Part shown: piece by piece, positions 62,318 through 64,000 of the stretch
Position numbering within the stretch: the first letter of the stretch is position 1
How the letters are laid out: every line of letters begins with the position of its first letter
Assembly (NCBI RefSeq): GCF_019175365.1
Contig: NZ_CP059572.1
Coordinates: 2,356,001-2,420,000 of the forward strand
Direction of reading: 5' to 3'
Source of the DNA: Actinomadura graeca
GTDB lineage: Bacteria > Actinomycetota > Actinomycetes > Streptosporangiales > Streptosporangiaceae
DNA length: 64,000 nucleotides
Position numbers and translations under genes: made by a program
The notes under the pieces: model-generated
The model's input: only the letters and a program-made list of their open reading frames with translations
What the model was told of the DNA's origin: nothing
Databases searched by the model: none

Positions 62318-64000
62318 ATGAGCGGACGTCATCGCAATGACTTCCCCGACGGCGCGGACGACGACGGTCACGACCCCGGCACACCCGTCTTCGGCCCTGC
62401 CAACGACGGGTCGTCCGACTGGTTCGCCACACGTGACAGCCAGCGCTCGGCCTATGCCGAACCACCGCAGGGGCCGCCCGTCCCCGGCCCGCCGCCCGGC
62501 CCCTACGCGGCGCCCTATGCACCGCAGGGCGGCCCCGCGGCCGATTCCGGTGAGACGCCTCACTGGTTCACGCCACGGCACTCGTCCGAGGAGGCCGTCT
62601 ACGGGTCGCCGTCCGGTGAGTACAGCGGCCCGGCGGGCACCGGCGGCTTCGGGACGTTCGGGCAGACCGGCTCCTCGGCGTATCCGGCCGTGCCGCCGGT
62701 GCCGCCCATGCAGGGCCCCGCCCGGGGCCCCGGCTTCTCGTCGGCCGGGACCGGATACGGCGAGTACGACTCCATCCGCAGCTCCGACGGCGGCCCGACC
62801 GGCTTCTTCGGCGGACGCGCCGGGCCCTCGGAGGGCGGTGGCGCGGCCGGTGCCGGAGGATCCGGCGGAGGCGGCCCCGGAGGACCGGGCGGGTCCGGCG
62901 GGTCCGGCGGGTCCGGGGGGCATGGCACAGGCGAGCACGGCACCGGCGGGCACGGCCGGCGCAAGCGCAAGCGGAGCGCCGCCGCGCTGATCGGCCCGAT
63001 GGCCGGCGCGGTCGGCCTGGCACTGCTGCTCGGCGTCGGGGTGTACGCGTTCGCCGAGAGCGGCGGCGGCTGCGGCGGCGACGGCGCGCTGACCCTGTCG
63101 GTCGCGGCGGCGCCCGACATCGAGCCGGTCATCGTCAAGGCCGCGGAACGCTTCAACGGCGGCAAGCACGAGGTCGGCGGCCGGTGTGTCCGCGCGGAGG
63201 TGCACAGGGCCGAGCCGGCGTCGGTGGCGACGCTGCTGTCCGGGCAGGGCGTGGCGAACCCCTCCAACCGCAGCCCGGACGTGTGGATCCCCGACTCCTC
63301 CCTGTGGACGGCGCTCGCCCAGGGATCGGGCGGCGACGCCCGCAAGGTCGTGCCGACGAAGACGTCCGTGGCGTCCAGCCCGATCGTCGTCGGCCTCCCC
63401 GAGACGCTCGCCGGGCGGCTGAGGCAGCAGGGCGTCACCGCCACCCCGTCCTGGGACAACCTGCTGAAGGCCGCGGGCGGTGTCGCCGGCGGCGCGGTGA
63501 CCAAGAACCAGATGATCCCGGCCGGGTCGGTGCGGCTGCTCGTGCCGGACCCGACGCGGAACGCGGCCGGGATGGGCTCCCTGATGATCACCAACGCGCT
63601 GCTGGCGAACGACCCGAACCGGGAGTCGATCTTCACGGGCATCGTCCGGACCGTCCGGGAGAGCACCGTCCCGACCGTGCCGGAGGAGTTCACGCACTTC
63701 CGCAAGGACCGGCCGGGCAAGCAGCCGATCTCGCTGTCCTCGGAGCAAGCGCTGTGGAGCTACAACCGCGGCCGCCCGGCCGAGCCCGCGGTGGCGCTGT
63801 ATCCGATCGAAGGCACCCTGTCGCTGGACTATCCCTTCACCGTGACCAGCGACGACGGCGACAAGCAGAAGGCCGCCGGGATGCTGGAGCGGGCGATGGG
63901 CACCGAGCGCACGCGCGGTGACGTCCGCGACGCGGGGTTCCGGTCGTCGGACGGCAAGGCCCCGAGCGGGTTCGGCCCGAAGGCGGGCGTGAGCCCGGCG
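62318..64000 (+). CDS. Membrane-anchored solute-binding protein (VWA-linked type), partial
   Basis: At least 561 residues; runs off the right edge. ATG 62318 is preceded by GAGG 6 bp upstream. A long polar Pro/Gly-rich cytoplasmic part (1-225, with SGGSGGSGGSGG runs) precedes a TM helix at about 227-247 (ALIGPMAGAVGLALLLGVGVYA). After it comes a type-1 extracellular solute-binding domain: LTLSVAAAPDIEPVIVKAAERFN, PDVWIPDSSLW, SPIVVGLPETLA, and ELFT-like VPEEF. Actinobacterial proteins with this start usually continue into a von Willebrand A domain; that part would lie outside the window. Ligand unknown. Confidence 0.8.
   Translation, partial: MSGRHRNDFPDGADDDGHDPGTPVFGPANDGSSDWFATRDSQRSAYAEPPQGPPVPGPPPGPYAAPYAPQGGPAADSGETPHWFTPRHSSEEAVYGSPSGEYSGPAGTGGFGTFGQTGSSAYPAVPPVPPMQGPARGPGFSSAGTGYGEYDSIRSSDGGPTGFFGGRAGPSEGGGAAGAGGSGGGGPGGPGGSGGSGGSGGHGTGEHGTGGHGRRKRKRSAAALIGPMAGAVGLALLLGVGVYAFAESGGGCGGDGALTLSVAAAPDIEPVIVKAAERFNGGKHEVGGRCVRAEVHRAEPASVATLLSGQGVANPSNRSPDVWIPDSSLWTALAQGSGGDARKVVPTKTSVASSPIVVGLPETLAGRLRQQGVTATPSWDNLLKAAGGVAGGAVTKNQMIPAGSVRLLVPDPTRNAAGMGSLMITNALLANDPNRESIFTGIVRTVRESTVPTVPEEFTHFRKDRPGKQPISLSSEQALWSYNRGRPAEPAVALYPIEGTLSLDYPFTVTSDDGDKQKAAGMLERAMGTERTRGDVRDAGFRSSDGKAPSGFGPKAGVSPA

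Overview
The window is high-GC actinobacterial chromosome (GTG and TTG starts, a SAM-IV-type riboswitch, DUF574-type methyltransferases, SseB-domain proteins, GlcNAc-polymer-degrading exoenzyme). A filamentous actinomycete of the Streptosporangiales/Thermomonosporaceae kind (for example Actinomadura) would fit, but genus is inference. No rRNA, tRNA, insertion sequence, integrase or CRISPR array was recognised.

Region by region. 1-5.2 kb: end of a thioredoxin-reductase-like gene, a PucR regulator, a GNAT acetyltransferase and a two-component pair. 5.2-7.1 kb: a small membrane protein and a secreted serine beta-lactamase/DD-peptidase-like enzyme; an identical 18-bp palindrome (GGTACAGCNNGCTGTACC) lies in both divergent promoter regions, so this block probably forms one regulon. 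7.2-13.2 kb: a translationally coupled operon of a small two-TM protein, a membrane NACHT-type STAND ATPase, a prepilin-peptidase-like membrane protein without its catalytic aspartates, and an MFS permease; the first two share a short [YF]QV[GA]GD motif, at the C-terminus of one and the N-terminus of the other. 13.2-22.9 kb: MHYT sensor, secreted BNR-repeat protein, methyltransferase, HAD, GH18 chitinase with an operator-like palindrome, trypsin-like protease, GT87 mannosyltransferase-like protein and a second two-component pair.

23.0-27.2 kb: a compact cassette of unfamiliar nucleotide-related genes: nucleotidyltransferase and ParB-like protein on +, converging on a three-gene minus-strand operon (Nudix-like protein, class III nucleotide cyclase, three-His cupin). 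27.5-35.6 kb: drug exporter, metH with an SAH-type riboswitch and a possible Shine-Dalgarno-masking hairpin, a berberine-bridge-type flavoenzyme and a lipase-like hydrolase. 35.7-44.1 kb: a conflict-type operon: DUF4231/SLATT-like two-TM protein, an 1,822-residue protein carrying two complete STAND modules, a CHAT caspase-like protease and an alpha/beta hydrolase; the last three overlap by 4 bp each.

44.1-48.9 kb: a 730-bp repeat- and G-rich gap followed by ATP-binding anti-sigma-like, methyltransferase and helix-turn-helix genes typical of streptomycete-type genomes. 48.9-64 kb: mostly housekeeping and envelope genes: exonuclease III, membrane FKBP isomerase, bifunctional PBP, lipoprotein, SAM-IV-controlled cysteine-desulfurase-like gene, a 1,192-residue quadruple-SseB protein with a coupled small partner, a membrane-anchored Ser/Pro/Gly-rich surface protein, a TrmH methyltransferase and the start of a membrane-anchored solute-binding protein that runs off the window.

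The strongest candidates for undescribed biology are the cyclase/Nudix-like/cupin cassette, the double-STAND-CHAT-hydrolase operon, and the motif-paired NACHT operon.
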